Assembly: GCF_027533645.1 (NCBI RefSeq)
Contig: NZ_JAQAGY010000002.1
Location: forward strand, 62,001 to 126,000
DNA: 64,000 nt
From: Paenibacillus caseinilyticus
GTDB lineage: Bacteria > Bacillota > Bacilli > Paenibacillales > NBRC-103111
Direction: 5' to 3'
In this document: positions 1 to 12,162 of the stretch, in pieces
Layout: each line of letters starts with the position of its first letter
How positions within the stretch are numbered: the stretch's first letter is position 1
Notes under the pieces: model-generated
Seen by the model: the letters and a program-made list of their open reading frames with translations, nothing else
Databases searched by the model: none
What the model was told of the DNA's origin: nothing
Made by a program: the position numbers and the translations under genes

Positions 1-792
1 CACGGAGTGCGCAAGCTCATCATCGGCCTCGGCGGCAGCGCCACCAATGACGGCGGTGCCGGGCTGCTGCAGGCGCTCGGCGTCCGCTTCCTCGACGGGG
101 CGGGGGAGGAGCTGCCGCAGGGCGGCGCGGCGCTGGCAAGGCTGGCCCGCATCGATGCGGCGGGCCTGGATCCGCGCCTCGCCGAATGCGCCATCCGCGT
201 CGCGTGCGACGTCGACAACCCGCTGTGCGGACCGCGCGGCGCTTCGGCTGTGTTCGGTCCCCAGAAGGGGGCCTCGATGGAGATGGTGGCGCAGCTGGAC
301 TCCGCGCTGCAGCGGTTCGCCGAAGCCGCACACCGGGCGGCGGGCCGTCAGGCGGCCGAGCTTCCGGGCGCGGGAGCGGCGGGGGGCCTCGGGGCCGGGC
401 TGCTGTACTTCACGGAGGCGGAGCTTACGCCGGGCATCCGGCTCGTGCTTGAGGCGGCGGAGTTCGAGCGGAAGCTGCAGGGGGCCGATCTCGTCATTAC
501 GGGCGAGGGAGCCACCGACGCCCAGACGGCCTTCGGCAAGGCGCCCGTAGGCGTAGCGCAGATCGCCCGGCAGTACGGGGTGCCGGTGGTCTGTCTCTCC
601 GGCAGCCTCGGGCCGGGCAGCGGGGATGTGCTGGAGCAGGGGATCGGTGCCCTGATGAGCATCGTCCCCGGGCCCATGCCGCTCCAGGAGTGCATCGCCT
701 CGGCTCCCGTGCTGGTGGAAGAAGCGGCAGCAAGGCTGTGCCGGCTTCTCCGGGTGGGCATGAAGCTCGGAGGCGCGGAGCGGAGCCGGTAA
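1..792 (+). CDS. Glycerate kinase, C-terminal part (5' end outside window)
   Basis: The reading frame is open from base 1 and its start lies upstream, so this is the last 263 residues of a protein usually about 380 long. It matches the GlxK/GarK-type glycerate kinase family (glycerate phosphorylation with ATP). Seen directly: the segment GLGGSATNDGGAG, then CDVDNPLCGPRGA with VFGPQKGA, the Gly-rich AGGLGAGLLYF block and VITGEGATDAQTAFGKAP, all conserved family blocks. The GTG at base 7 is an internal Val codon, not a start. An intrinsic terminator follows 15 bases after the stop, so this is the end of its transcript. Confidence 0.93.
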   Translation, partial: HGVRKLIIGLGGSATNDGGAGLLQALGVRFLDGAGEELPQGGAALARLARIDAAGLDPRLAECAIRVACDVDNPLCGPRGASAVFGPQKGASMEMVAQLDSALQRFAEAAHRAAGRQAAELPGAGAAGGLGAGLLYFTEAELTPGIRLVLEAAEFERKLQGADLVITGEGATDAQTAFGKAPVGVAQIARQYGVPVVCLSGSLGPGSGDVLEQGIGALMSIVPGPMPLQECIASAPVLVEEAAARLCRLLRVGMKLGGAERSR

Positions 793-806
793 TCACACGA
801 ATACAA

Positions 807-846
807 GCAGGCCCGAAGGAACGAGATCCTTCGGGCCTGCTTCTTT
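807..846 (+). terminator. Intrinsic terminator of the glycerate kinase gene
   Basis: A perfect 14-bp stem (GCAGGCCCGAAGGA paired with TCCTTCGGGCCTGC) with a 6-base loop is followed by TTCTTT. Confidence 0.93.
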
Positions 847-870
847 AAAATATTAGTATTTATATCATAC

Positions 871-2009
871 TATATAAGACGCATTTAACAACGTAACATG
901 CCGCTGGTATGGGTAATTATTAGTAAAACACCTGAGGCGGCGATGAAGATGGATAAGACGTCAACAGAGATCGAACGCTTGAATGAAGCCATGAAAGAAA
1001 CTTCAGAAAAACGGTTGTACGAGAGATATCTGGCCGTGCGCCTTCATCTGGAAGGTCACTCCTTCGTGGAAATCGGTCAATGGCTTGGCCGCGCTCGCCA
1101 AACGATCAGCAGCTATTGGCAAAGCTATCAAAAACAAGGGATCGCAGGCCTAGAGATGGATCATTCCCCTGGGCAGCCGCCCAAACTGACCGAAGAACAG
1201 AGGCAGCAGCTGGCAGCGATGCTGGAGCAGAAGCAGCCGGCCGATGTTGGCTTTGAAGCCCGCTATACCTGGACATTGCCCCTGGTAGCCGAGTGGATTC
1301 AGCGTGAATTTGGCCAAGAGATTAGCGTTCGTGGCATCAGCGCGATGCTCAAACGGATGAACTTCAGCTTTACCAAAGCCACTTATACACTGGCTAAAGC
1401 TGACAAGGAAGAGCAAACTTATTTCCGGAAACACACCTTCGCCCGGCTCAAGGAACGGGTTGAAGAAGAGGATATTGATCACCTGCTGTTCGAAGACGAA
1501 TCGATGATTCGTTCTTATCAAGCGTTGCAATATAGCTGGTTTCCGCGCGGAAGACAGCGCAGAGTGCCAACGTACGGGAAGCATGAAGGTGCCAAGTTAT
1601 TTGGAGCGATCAATTATGAAACCGGACAAGTACATCATCGAGAAGAAGAAACAGCGGATGTAGCAGCTTGGATACGGTTCCTGGAAGATCTGCTTGCTGC
1701 GTATCCACAGGGAAAGATCGCAATCATTCTGGATAATAGCCGCATTCATCATGCAGCGGCACTGCAGCCTTTTTTGAAAAAGCATACTCGTCTACAACTT
1801 GTCTTTCTACCGCCGTACAGCCCGAACTTAAATCCGGTGGAAGGATTGTGGCTATGGCTAAAGGCAGACGTCGTTAACAATGTGTTTTTTGAAAAGTTTT
1901 ATCGAATCAAGTTACATGTAGGTCAGTTCATGAAGCGAATCAACAAGCATCCATTGATGACAATTGATCGACTACTCTTAAGGTTATAATCTTAATTGCG
2001 TCTTATATA
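871..2009 (+). mobile_element. IS630-family insertion sequence, intact, inserted at CTAG
   Basis: The element is bounded by inverted repeats that share TATATAAGACGCA (871-883 and its complement 1997-2009) and carries one transposase gene. The outermost TA pairs (871-872 and 2008-2009) are read as the duplicated TA target, leaving C at 870 and G at 2010, so the empty site was C-TA-G. IS630 is known to insert at TA with a preference for CTAG. The element sits between the terminator of the glycerate kinase gene and the 3' end of the GH43 operon, and breaks no coding sequence. Confidence 0.9.
943..1989 (+). CDS. IS630-family transposase
   Basis: A 348-residue DDE transposase. The N-terminal half is a helix-turn-helix (EIGQWLGRARQTISSYW) followed by a second winged-helix segment (PLVAEWIQREFG). 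The catalytic half shows all three acidic motifs: LLFEDESM, IILDNSRIHH and LPPYSPNLNPVEGLW. The ATG at 943 is preferred because GAGG lies 5 bases upstream; an in-frame ATG at 898 would add 15 residues without a ribosome site. No frameshift or stop is seen, so the gene looks functional. Confidence 0.93.
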   Translation: MKMDKTSTEIERLNEAMKETSEKRLYERYLAVRLHLEGHSFVEIGQWLGRARQTISSYWQSYQKQGIAGLEMDHSPGQPPKLTEEQRQQLAAMLEQKQPADVGFEARYTWTLPLVAEWIQREFGQEISVRGISAMLKRMNFSFTKATYTLAKADKEEQTYFRKHTFARLKERVEEEDIDHLLFEDESMIRSYQALQYSWFPRGRQRRVPTYGKHEGAKLFGAINYETGQVHHREEETADVAAWIRFLEDLLAAYPQGKIAIILDNSRIHHAAALQPFLKKHTRLQLVFLPPYSPNLNPVEGLWLWLKADVVNNVFFEKFYRIKLHVGQFMKRINKHPLMTIDRLLLRL

Positions 2010-2038
2010 GAATGTATATCTCGCCAGAGCTCGATCCC
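2010..2038 (+). repeat. Dispersed intergenic repeat, copy 1 (split from its TA by the IS630 element)
   Basis: Reads GAATGTATATCTCGCC followed by AGAGCTCGATCCC. It matches copies at 46236 and 58444. Removing the IS630 element and one TA restores CTAGAATGTATATCTC, matching CTAGAATTTATATCTC in copy 3. Confidence 0.75.
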
Positions 2039-2131
2039 GTAATCTTGTATTTCTTATAAACGCGCATCGCCTACAGGACGGCGAAGCCGTTTATCTTGTT
2101 TGGATGATCGGGCTGCCGCTCCGGCATCCCT

Positions 2132-5100
2132 CTATGGCTGAAGAATGGCCGGCGGCGCGGCAGGCTTCAGGAGGGAGTCGTCCGGAGTGCTTCCATCCCA
2201 GACGAACACTTTGACTTTGTGGCCTGTCACGTCCAGAGGCAGGGTGAGACCCAGCTTCGCCGTATCCCCATCTGTGCCCGTCAGGTTCACCGGCACGTAG
2301 GCCGAGTCTACCAGGGTCCCTCCGCCGTTATAGAGCGCCATCACGGCCAGAAGCGTTCCCCCGGTCCCCTTGCGGTCCGCCAGTGTCACGGACGCCTCAA
2401 GCTTCCCGCCTGCGGTGAGACGGTCCGCATTGAATGCGGTCTGCACCGTGTAGGGAGCCTCGCTTGCGACCGTGATCCGCGCCGTGACTGGTACCGCCGG
2501 GCCTGCGGACTTGCCGGCCGCAAGTGCTCCGAAGTCCGGCGTACCGTCCGGTTTCCAGGCGAGCCGCTTCACGCGGGTGTGCCGGTTCGGATCATAGAGC
2601 GGGTCGCCTTCGATATCCTTGTAAGGACGGGCATGGTAGACGAGCACGTCCGTCGTTCCGTCTTCGGCGACCGTGAAGGAGTTATGGCCCGGGCCATACT
2701 GGCCTGCCGCCTCGCTGCTCACCAGCACAGGCTCCGGCGACTTCGTCCAGGAAGCCGGATCGAGCAGGTCGCTCGTGTCCGCAGCGGTAAGCAGACCCAT
2801 GGCATAGTTGTCGTCCGTCGCGCTGGCCGAGAACGAGATGAAGATTTTGCCGTTCCGCTTGAGAACGCTCGGCGCTTCGTTCACCCAGTACACCTGGCGC
2901 TCCCAGGCGTAGTCCGGTGTGGAGATCAGCACCTGATCGCCCGAGACTGTCCACGGATTGCTCATCGGGGCGATGTACAGGTTGGAAGGGCCGTTCTCCT
3001 TCTGGGCCCATACGAGATAGCGCTGTCCGTTATGTTCGAACGTGGTGGCGTCCAGGGAGAAGTCGGTGAAGGAAGCGGTATTGGAAGCCGGCTTCCCTAT
3101 GATGCCTTTCTCGATCCATGTGCCTGTGAGCGGGTTGGCATCCGCGCATTCGAGGACGTACGGACGGATCTTCCAGATCTCCTCCTTGCTCCCGGCCGCG
3201 AAGTAGATGTACCACTTGCCGTCGATATAGTGAATCTCCGGCGCCCAGATATGCGCGCCCATCTCGCCGGACGCATGCTTCTGCCAGACGGTCACTTCCT
3301 CCGCTTCGGCGAGCCCCTGAAGGGATTTGGCTCTGCGCAGGACAATGCGGTCATATTCGGGTACGGAGGCGGTGAAGTAGTAGTAGCCGTCCGTATGCTT
3401 CATGATGTGCGGATCGGCCCGCTGCTCGATGAGCGGGTTGTCATAGGACTGCACGACGGCCGAGCCTTGCACCGAGAAGACGCCGGACTGGTCATAAGCG
3501 CCGGCCGGAATCTCGTCCCACGTGACCCCAAGCTCCGCGGAAGTCCCGTCGCTGTACCTGGCAGTCACCTTCGCGGGAAGCTCGGGTGCGCTTCCCGCGG
3601 TCGTGCTTACCTGCACCTCGTCGACGCTGACGAGATCCGCTACACGGATCTGGGCGGCGGCGGGAATGGCCGTACTGAAGACCGTACCGTTCAACTGGAA
3701 CGTACCGAGGCCGGACAGTTTGTCCAGCGGCAGCCGCTCCCAAGTTACGGGCAATTCAACCTTATGGCCGTCATAGTGGCGGACCGTTACCTTGTCCGGC
3801 AGCACTGGCGGGAAGTCTTTGGTTGTCGTTACCCGGACTTCGTCCACCGAGACGATGCTGTCCGCGAGCACGTTAACTTGGAACGTCTGTGTATCGGTGT
3901 ATCCGCCGCGGCTGAGCTCTGCTGTCAGCGTCACGACCGCATCCTGCTCGTTCTTGGCCGGACGGGTCACCTTGCCTGCGGAAGAGAGGATGGCCGGCTT
4001 GTCGGAGGTCCAAGTGACGCGGACCCCGTTGTCCGCCCCTTCAGGCAGCTCCAGGTCGGAGACAACCTGGGTCGTATCCCCAAGGCTGAGCGCTTCCTTG
4101 GCTGCGGTGACCGCCTCTTGATCGGAGTAAGAGGCGGTGACGATGCCTGCGACCTCCTGCTGGGGGAGGGCCTTATTGTAGATCCGGAAGTCCCTCAGCT
4201 TGCCGTCGAGGTAAGGGTCGGCTGTCCAGTTCGATTTGGCGATATAGTTGTAGGCTGTGGCCCCGTAATCAGAAGGCTTCTTCGTGGACGTACCCGAAGC
4301 CGCCGCGGTTCCGTTAACATAGATCGTGTAGGCGGTGCCGGATTTGGTGACGGCCACGTGCGTCCATGCCCCGGCCTTCGGGGCGCTTGACGTCGCATCG
4401 GCGATGCTGCCTTCCATGTCGTAGCGCAGGTTCGTCGTCAGGAACATTTTGCCTGCGCTGACGCCCGTCCCGAAGTCGAAGATCCGGGTCCAATCGCCGG
4501 TCTTGGAGTCGATGTATACCCAGGTCGCCAGTGTAAAATCATCCAGCGTACTCATGATGCCTGCCGGAAGCTGCACATACTGCTTCTTGGTGTTGTCGAA
4601 ATCCAGAGCCGCTTTCTCCTTCACCGTCGTCAAGGAGGGTCCGTTCACGGCGGTCGCATTCTTGCCGTGTCCGGAAGCGTCCGGCACCGTCGTGCCGTTC
4701 AGCTCGTCGAACTTGTACCATGTTATGAGACTTTCCGTTATGCCTCCCGACACGGTTACCACCGCTTCGGCTTCGACCGTCGTTCCGCCGAGGCTGCCCT
4801 TCACGGTGAACTCGCGTCCGGGCTCCGCATATAATGCAGGCTCGATCGCCGCCCAGGTCACAGGTACTACGGATGTGGCTCCGTTGTTATACACGGCGGT
4901 CACCACGGAAGGGAGTACGGGAGCGCTGCCCGCCGCCGTAATGACGCGGACGGGCTCCGCCGAGACGATCCGCAGCTCGCCGAGGACCGTGACGCGGGTC
5001 TCCGCCGGAAGCGCCGTCCCCTCTGCGGTGCCGCTGACCGTGAAGGTGCCTTCAGTAGCATAGGCATCGGCCGGCACGCTGTCCCATTGAACGGGCACGG

Positions 5101-5974
5101 CTTCCGTACTGCCGTCGGCTAGCCGCAGCGTGACGGTGGAAGGAAGAACGGGAGCGACCCCTGCCGTCGTGCTGACTTCGGCGGTATCGACGGATAACGC
5201 CGCCGTAGAAGCCCCGGCGAGTGCCCGGATGTCTTCCCAGCCGAGAGCCCGGCCGTAGAGGCGGAAGTCCGCGATTTTGCCGTCGAGGCCTTTGCCGGCA
5301 CCGTGTTCCCAAGGGAACTGGGCATAGCCGATGTAGTTATACGTGCTGACAATGTCGCCCGGCAGGGCATTCATGCCGGTCAGCGTCCCTTGGAGCACAC
5401 CGTCCACATAGAGCGAGTTTGTATGCCGGGAGCCAGAGATGACGGTGGTGACATGCTTCCAGGACTTCGCCGGCAGTGGTTCCAGGGTCAGGGACTGATT
5501 GCTGGCGAAGCCGGTCTTGAACAGTTCCAGCGAACTCTTCGCCGCGTCGTTGACCGGGGCGAAGTTCAGTCCCGAGAAAGCTTCGTTCGTGCTGTCCTTA
5601 TAATTGCCGAAGCTGTAAAGGGAGGCCCAAGGTTTCGCCGTGTCCATGTATACCCAGGCCGAGACTGTGAGGTCCGTCAAGCCGTCCAGGATGCCGGCCG
5701 GCATCTTGACATAAGCTTCGGAGCCGCTGAGATCGACGGCGCCGCCTTTCTCCGAAGCGGTGATGACCGCTTCGCCGGCAAGCTCGCCGGTATGTCCGCC
5801 GCCGGAGCTGTCCGCTGCGGTCCGAGAGCCCGGGGCGTCATCGAACGCGTAGCGGAGCAGGAGGCCGTCATCCGTGCCTGCCGCGGATGCCTGCGGCAGC
5901 GGCAGTGCAGTGAACGGGGCGGCCAGCAGCGTGAACGCTGTGAAGCATGAGACGAGTTTTTGATGCAGTCGCAC
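2132..5974 (-). CDS. Secreted multi-domain GH43 glycosidase with two LamG and several Ig-like domains
   Basis: A 1280-residue exported enzyme, probably an arabinofuranosidase or arabinanase acting on pectin side chains. Order seen: signal peptide (about 1-32, ending ASA), LamG/concanavalin-like domain (about 38-252), two group-4 Ig-like repeats (about 258-412, VDTAEVSTTAG type), second LamG domain (about 415-610), another Ig-like domain (about 620-705), two more group-4 repeats (about 708-860), the GH43 propeller (about 862-1160) and a C-terminal beta domain. GH43 acidic motifs are visible as RADPHIMK, SLDATTFEHNG and VNEAPSVLKRNG. The start is GTG at 5974, with AAGGGGG overlapping the stop of the gene before it. 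The two genes lie 12 bases apart and so form one operon. It has no SLH domain, so it is probably released. Exact substrate is not certain. Confidence 0.88.
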   Translation of the reverse strand: MRLHQKLVSCFTAFTLLAAPFTALPLPQASAAGTDDGLLLRYAFDDAPGSRTAADSSGGGHTGELAGEAVITASEKGGAVDLSGSEAYVKMPAGILDGLTDLTVSAWVYMDTAKPWASLYSFGNYKDSTNEAFSGLNFAPVNDAAKSSLELFKTGFASNQSLTLEPLPAKSWKHVTTVISGSRHTNSLYVDGVLQGTLTGMNALPGDIVSTYNYIGYAQFPWEHGAGKGLDGKIADFRLYGRALGWEDIRALAGASTAALSVDTAEVSTTAGVAPVLPSTVTLRLADGSTEAVPVQWDSVPADAYATEGTFTVSGTAEGTALPAETRVTVLGELRIVSAEPVRVITAAGSAPVLPSVVTAVYNNGATSVVPVTWAAIEPALYAEPGREFTVKGSLGGTTVEAEAVVTVSGGITESLITWYKFDELNGTTVPDASGHGKNATAVNGPSLTTVKEKAALDFDNTKKQYVQLPAGIMSTLDDFTLATWVYIDSKTGDWTRIFDFGTGVSAGKMFLTTNLRYDMEGSIADATSSAPKAGAWTHVAVTKSGTAYTIYVNGTAAASGTSTKKPSDYGATAYNYIAKSNWTADPYLDGKLRDFRIYNKALPQQEVAGIVTASYSDQEAVTAAKEALSLGDTTQVVSDLELPEGADNGVRVTWTSDKPAILSSAGKVTRPAKNEQDAVVTLTAELSRGGYTDTQTFQVNVLADSIVSVDEVRVTTTKDFPPVLPDKVTVRHYDGHKVELPVTWERLPLDKLSGLGTFQLNGTVFSTAIPAAAQIRVADLVSVDEVQVSTTAGSAPELPAKVTARYSDGTSAELGVTWDEIPAGAYDQSGVFSVQGSAVVQSYDNPLIEQRADPHIMKHTDGYYYFTASVPEYDRIVLRRAKSLQGLAEAEEVTVWQKHASGEMGAHIWAPEIHYIDGKWYIYFAAGSKEEIWKIRPYVLECADANPLTGTWIEKGIIGKPASNTASFTDFSLDATTFEHNGQRYLVWAQKENGPSNLYIAPMSNPWTVSGDQVLISTPDYAWERQVYWVNEAPSVLKRNGKIFISFSASATDDNYAMGLLTAADTSDLLDPASWTKSPEPVLVSSEAAGQYGPGHNSFTVAEDGTTDVLVYHARPYKDIEGDPLYDPNRHTRVKRLAWKPDGTPDFGALAAGKSAGPAVPVTARITVASEAPYTVQTAFNADRLTAGGKLEASVTLADRKGTGGTLLAVMALYNGGGTLVDSAYVPVNLTGTDGDTAKLGLTLPLDVTGHKVKVFVWDGSTPDDSLLKPAAPPAILQP

Positions 5975-5986
5975 GTGATTGCCCCC

Positions 5987-9130
<3,144 letters not shown>

Positions 9131-9537
9131 ACGCGGCCTCCTTGGGGCGGTGGAATGATGATACGGGTGCCGGAGTCCGGCCTTCTTGATTTTCGCTGGA
9201 ATAGAGATCGTTCCTCCTTGCCGCGTTGTGGCATGGCGATCAGGCGCGGCCTTTATTTTAATATCAACCAATTATAAAACGCTTTCTTTTAATGTTATAT
9301 GCAATATAATTTGGGTTTGTTGTTGATTTTTATGGACAGTCCGCATCCGGCGATGGATTTATTGGATTTTTTTTCAAAAATAGTTTGAAATTTTTAGGTA
9401 AAGGAGGCAGGCGCGGCGTCGTCGAAGAAAGCGGCCAGTCCGAGCTCCGCGATACGGATCTTCCGCAGGCAGGAGTCCGGGACCCGATTGCCAAATACCG
9501 GCTCCGGTTGTAGGATGAATGGAATGGATTACTTTTT
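9131..9537. other. Intergenic region between the GH43 operon and the ABC exporter
   Basis: Contains the AT-rich upstream region of the GH43 operon (9240-9380) with a cre-like site, and a GC-rich stretch (9410-9510) without a supported gene. The + frame from about 9418 to 9513 is open and ends YRLRL-stop, but it has no start codon and no recognised similarity. Confidence 0.5.
9275..9288 (-). promoter_or_regulatory. cre-like catabolite-repression site upstream of the GH43 operon
   Basis: The minus strand reads AAGAAAGCGTTTTA, close to the CcpA core GAAAGCGTTTTC, directly followed by TATAAT, which could be the -10 of the operon promoter. A convincing -35 was not found. CcpA control of arabinan genes is common in Firmicutes; here it is inferred from the site alone. 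Confidence 0.45.
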
Positions 9538-11271
9538 ATGAAATGGGGGATGCGTGTGCTTCGCCGATTTTTTTCGTACTACCGGCCCTACCGGGGGTTG
9601 TTCCTCCTGGACTTCGGCTGCGCTGTCCTAGCGGGCCTGCTCGAGCTGGGCTTCCCGCTGGCGGTCAACCAGTTCGTGGACAAGCTGCTCCCGGGCCAGA
9701 ACTGGACGCTGATCCTGTGGGCCTGCGCGGCGCTTCTGTTCATCTACGTGCTGAACACCGCGCTGCAGTATATCGTCACCTACTGGGGGCATATGCTCGG
9801 GATCAATATCGAGACGGATATGCGCAGGAAGCTGTTCAATCATATCCAGAAGCTGTCGTTCCGGTTCTTCGACAATCATAAGACCGGGCAGCTCATGACG
9901 CGGATTACGAACGACCTCAATGAGATCGGGGAGATTGCGCACCACGGTCCGGAGGATGTCTTCATTGCCATTATGACCCTTCTGGGCGCCTTCGGCCTCA
10001 TGCTCACGATCAACTGGAAGCTCGCGGTCATGACGTTCATCATCATTCCTCTCATGGCCTGGTTCGCGATCCACTTCAGCTCCAAGATGACCCGCACCTA
10101 TGAGCGGCTGTTCGGCGATGTGGGCGAATTCAACACGCGGGTCGAGAATAACATCGGCGGGATCCGCGTCGTGCAGGCGTTCGCGAACGAAGAGTACGAG
10201 AAGGAGCTCTTCAAGGGAACGAACCAGCAGTACCGGCTGACGAAGCTGCTCGCTTACAAGCTCATGGCGAAGAGCATGTCGATCACCTACATGATGATGC
10301 GGCTCGTCTCCATCTTCGTGATGATCTGCGGTACGTGGTTCGTCATCCGCGGGGAGCTGACCTACGGCGAGTTCGTCGGGTTCCTGCTGCTCTCGAACGT
10401 GTTCTTCCGGCCAATCGAGAAGATCAACGCGGTCATCGAGAGCTATCCCAAGGGCATCGCCGGGTTCAAAAGGTACTGCGCCATCCTCGACACCGAGCCG
10501 GATGTGGCCGACGCGCCGGATGCGGTAACGGCAGGTCCTCTGCGGGGAGACATCCGCTTCCAGTCCGTATCGTTCGGCTACGACCACGAGAAGCGGATCC
10601 TGAACGGACTGAATCTGTCCATCCGGGCAGGGGAGACCGTCGCCTTCGTCGGGCCTTCGGGTGCGGGCAAGACGACCATCTGCTCTCTGCTCCCCCGGTT
10701 CTACGAGTGCAGCGAAGGCAGTATCACCATCGACGGCATGGATATCCGCCGCATGACGCTGCAGTCGCTGCGGGCCCAGATCGGCATCGTCCAGCAGGAG
10801 GTGTACCTCTTCGAGGGCACGATCCGCCAGAACATCGCCTACGGCAAGCTCGAAGCCAGTGACGATGAGATCTGGGAAGCGGCGCGCCGGGCCCAGCTCG
10901 AGGACTTCATCCGCAAGCAGCCGGACGGCATGCAGACGCAGATCGGCGAGCGCGGCGTGAAGCTGTCGGGCGGCCAGAAGCAGCGTCTGGCGATCGCGCG
11001 GATGTTCTTGAAGAACCCGCCGATCCTCATCCTCGACGAAGCGACCTCGGCGCTCGACACAGCCACCGAGATGGCGATCCAGCAGTCCCTGGCCGAATTG
11101 TCGGTCGGCCGCACGACGCTCGTCATCGCCCACCGCCTCGCCACGATCAAGAATGCGGACCGCATCATTGTCGTGACGGAGGACGGGGTAGCCGAGGAAG
11201 GCCCGCACCGGGAGCTCGTCGCCGCCGGCGGCATGTACAGCCGGCTGCATCAGGCCCAGTTCGGCACGTAA
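9538..11271 (+). CDS. ABC exporter, fused membrane and ATP-binding domains
   Basis: A 577-residue half-transporter that would act as a dimer in the membrane to export drugs, lipids or peptides; the substrate cannot be told. Residues about 15-320 form the six-helix exporter domain (HIQKLSFRFFDNHKTGQLMTR is a typical coupling-helix region). The nucleotide-binding domain (about 340-577) has Walker A GPSGAGKTT, Q-loop IVQQEVYLF, signature LSGGQKQRLAIARM, Walker B ILILDEATSALD and the H-loop AHRLAT, all complete. The ribosome site is weak for both ATGs (9538 and 9550); GGGGG directly abuts the second. The gene stands alone and is closed by a hairpin at 11297. Confidence 0.9.
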   Translation: MKWGMRVLRRFFSYYRPYRGLFLLDFGCAVLAGLLELGFPLAVNQFVDKLLPGQNWTLILWACAALLFIYVLNTALQYIVTYWGHMLGINIETDMRRKLFNHIQKLSFRFFDNHKTGQLMTRITNDLNEIGEIAHHGPEDVFIAIMTLLGAFGLMLTINWKLAVMTFIIIPLMAWFAIHFSSKMTRTYERLFGDVGEFNTRVENNIGGIRVVQAFANEEYEKELFKGTNQQYRLTKLLAYKLMAKSMSITYMMMRLVSIFVMICGTWFVIRGELTYGEFVGFLLLSNVFFRPIEKINAVIESYPKGIAGFKRYCAILDTEPDVADAPDAVTAGPLRGDIRFQSVSFGYDHEKRILNGLNLSIRAGETVAFVGPSGAGKTTICSLLPRFYECSEGSITIDGMDIRRMTLQSLRAQIGIVQQEVYLFEGTIRQNIAYGKLEASDDEIWEAARRAQLEDFIRKQPDGMQTQIGERGVKLSGGQKQRLAIARMFLKNPPILILDEATSALDTATEMAIQQSLAELSVGRTTLVIAHRLATIKNADRIIVVTEDGVAEEGPHRELVAAGGMYSRLHQAQFGT

Positions 11272-11296
11272 GCATGGCTGAGCTGTAGGTTTGCAG

Positions 11297-11344
11297 CACC
11301 AAGAAGCCCGCTTTTCCCGATGAGGGGAGGCGGGCTTCTTGGTG
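11297..11344. terminator. Hairpin terminator between convergent genes
   Basis: A 15-bp perfect stem (CACCAAGAAGCCCGC with its complement) with a loop of about 18 bases, 25 bases after the ABC exporter stop and facing the convergent DUF2569 gene. There is no long T run on either side, so termination strength is uncertain. Confidence 0.7.
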
Positions 11345-11383
11345 TATTGGGTTATAGACCGTTGCTTAAGCGGGTAACCATCT

Positions 11384-11887
11384 TCATTTACGGAACGTTT
11401 CCTTAACTCTTTTGGAGAAGAGAACATAAGGAATCAATAGGACGCTGTAGAGGAGCATCTTGGACATATGCTTAATGATTCGGAGATGAATTGCCTCTCT
11501 GAGTGTAGCGTCAGCATACTGAGCGATCAGGATGTCTGCTCCATAATCAAATACAGCGAGAACACCCAATGTAGCGAACAGGATGACCGTGGCCTTTGGT
11601 AAGATGGGATGTTTCTTGAAGATAAGGACAATGAATACCAGTGAGAACAGCGCGGCTGCAGGCAGCACTACGAGATCCACGAGGAGCAGTAAGCTCCAGA
11701 GGGGAGACATCTCCAACATGATGGAGAATGAACCGCCTGTAAAAAAAGGTAAGACGTCGGTCTTGTAATAGGCTAGCACATTGAATGGGAGAAGTAGTAA
11801 AATTACGGCCAAAAAGAGAAGTCCTCCTCCAATGGCCGGCCGCTCGGATTGTTCTTCCGTTTGATGATTTCCCTGAACACTGCTCAT
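11384..11887 (-). CDS. DUF2569-like four-helix membrane protein
   Basis: A 167-residue protein of unknown function. After a polar N-terminus with IGGGLLFLAVILLLLPFNVL there are four hydrophobic segments (about 20-42, 60-88, 98-120, 142-160) and a basic C-terminus. Length, helix spacing and the N-terminal Gly-Gly-(W/L)L pattern resemble the DUF2569 family of small membrane proteins. GGGGGA precedes the ATG. It stands alone, convergent with the ABC exporter. Confidence 0.6.
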   Translation of the reverse strand: MSSVQGNHQTEEQSERPAIGGGLLFLAVILLLLPFNVLAYYKTDVLPFFTGGSFSIMLEMSPLWSLLLLVDLVVLPAAALFSLVFIVLIFKKHPILPKATVILFATLGVLAVFDYGADILIAQYADATLREAIHLRIIKHMSKMLLYSVLLIPYVLFSKRVKETFRK

Positions 11888-11939
11888 ATCTATCCCCCAT
11901 AAATGAATATATTGTTGGATTATAGCACCTCTTGAATCT

Positions 11940-12150
11940 ATTGTCTTGAAATGATGATCCGATGATGTGACAGGCTAGGGACAACTTCCCTTTTATGCCG
12001 TACCCTGGATAGACCGCCAGTTCACCGATGCGTTGGGTTGGATTCGGCCCGTAATCCATGGCCTGAACTAAGTTTTGATCGAGGGAAGGAAAAAGCCGCA
12101 GTTCCGGCGAACCTCTCCATATAACTTCGAATTCACATCCATATAATGGA
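11940..12150 (-). pseudogene. Possible gene remnant on the minus strand
   Basis: The minus strand between the DUF2569 gene and the hydroxyacid dehydrogenase gene encodes a protein-like stretch (EVIWRGSPELRLFPSLDQ, then RIGELAVYPGYG). It has no own start with a ribosome site and runs into the upstream region of the DUF2569 gene. It could be the relic of a lost gene; no family was recognised. Confidence 0.25.
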
Positions 12151-12162
12151 GGTTGCCTTGAT

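Noticed and set aside
943..1989. IS630 transposase as a domesticated or broken gene
   Set aside because: All three catalytic motifs, the frame and both inverted repeats are intact, so it is an ordinary insertion sequence.
2219..4390. 723-codon plus-strand frame opposite the GH43 gene
   Set aside because: High-GC shadow of the minus-strand gene; the text is Arg/Gly/His-rich without motifs, and the minus frame has clear domains.
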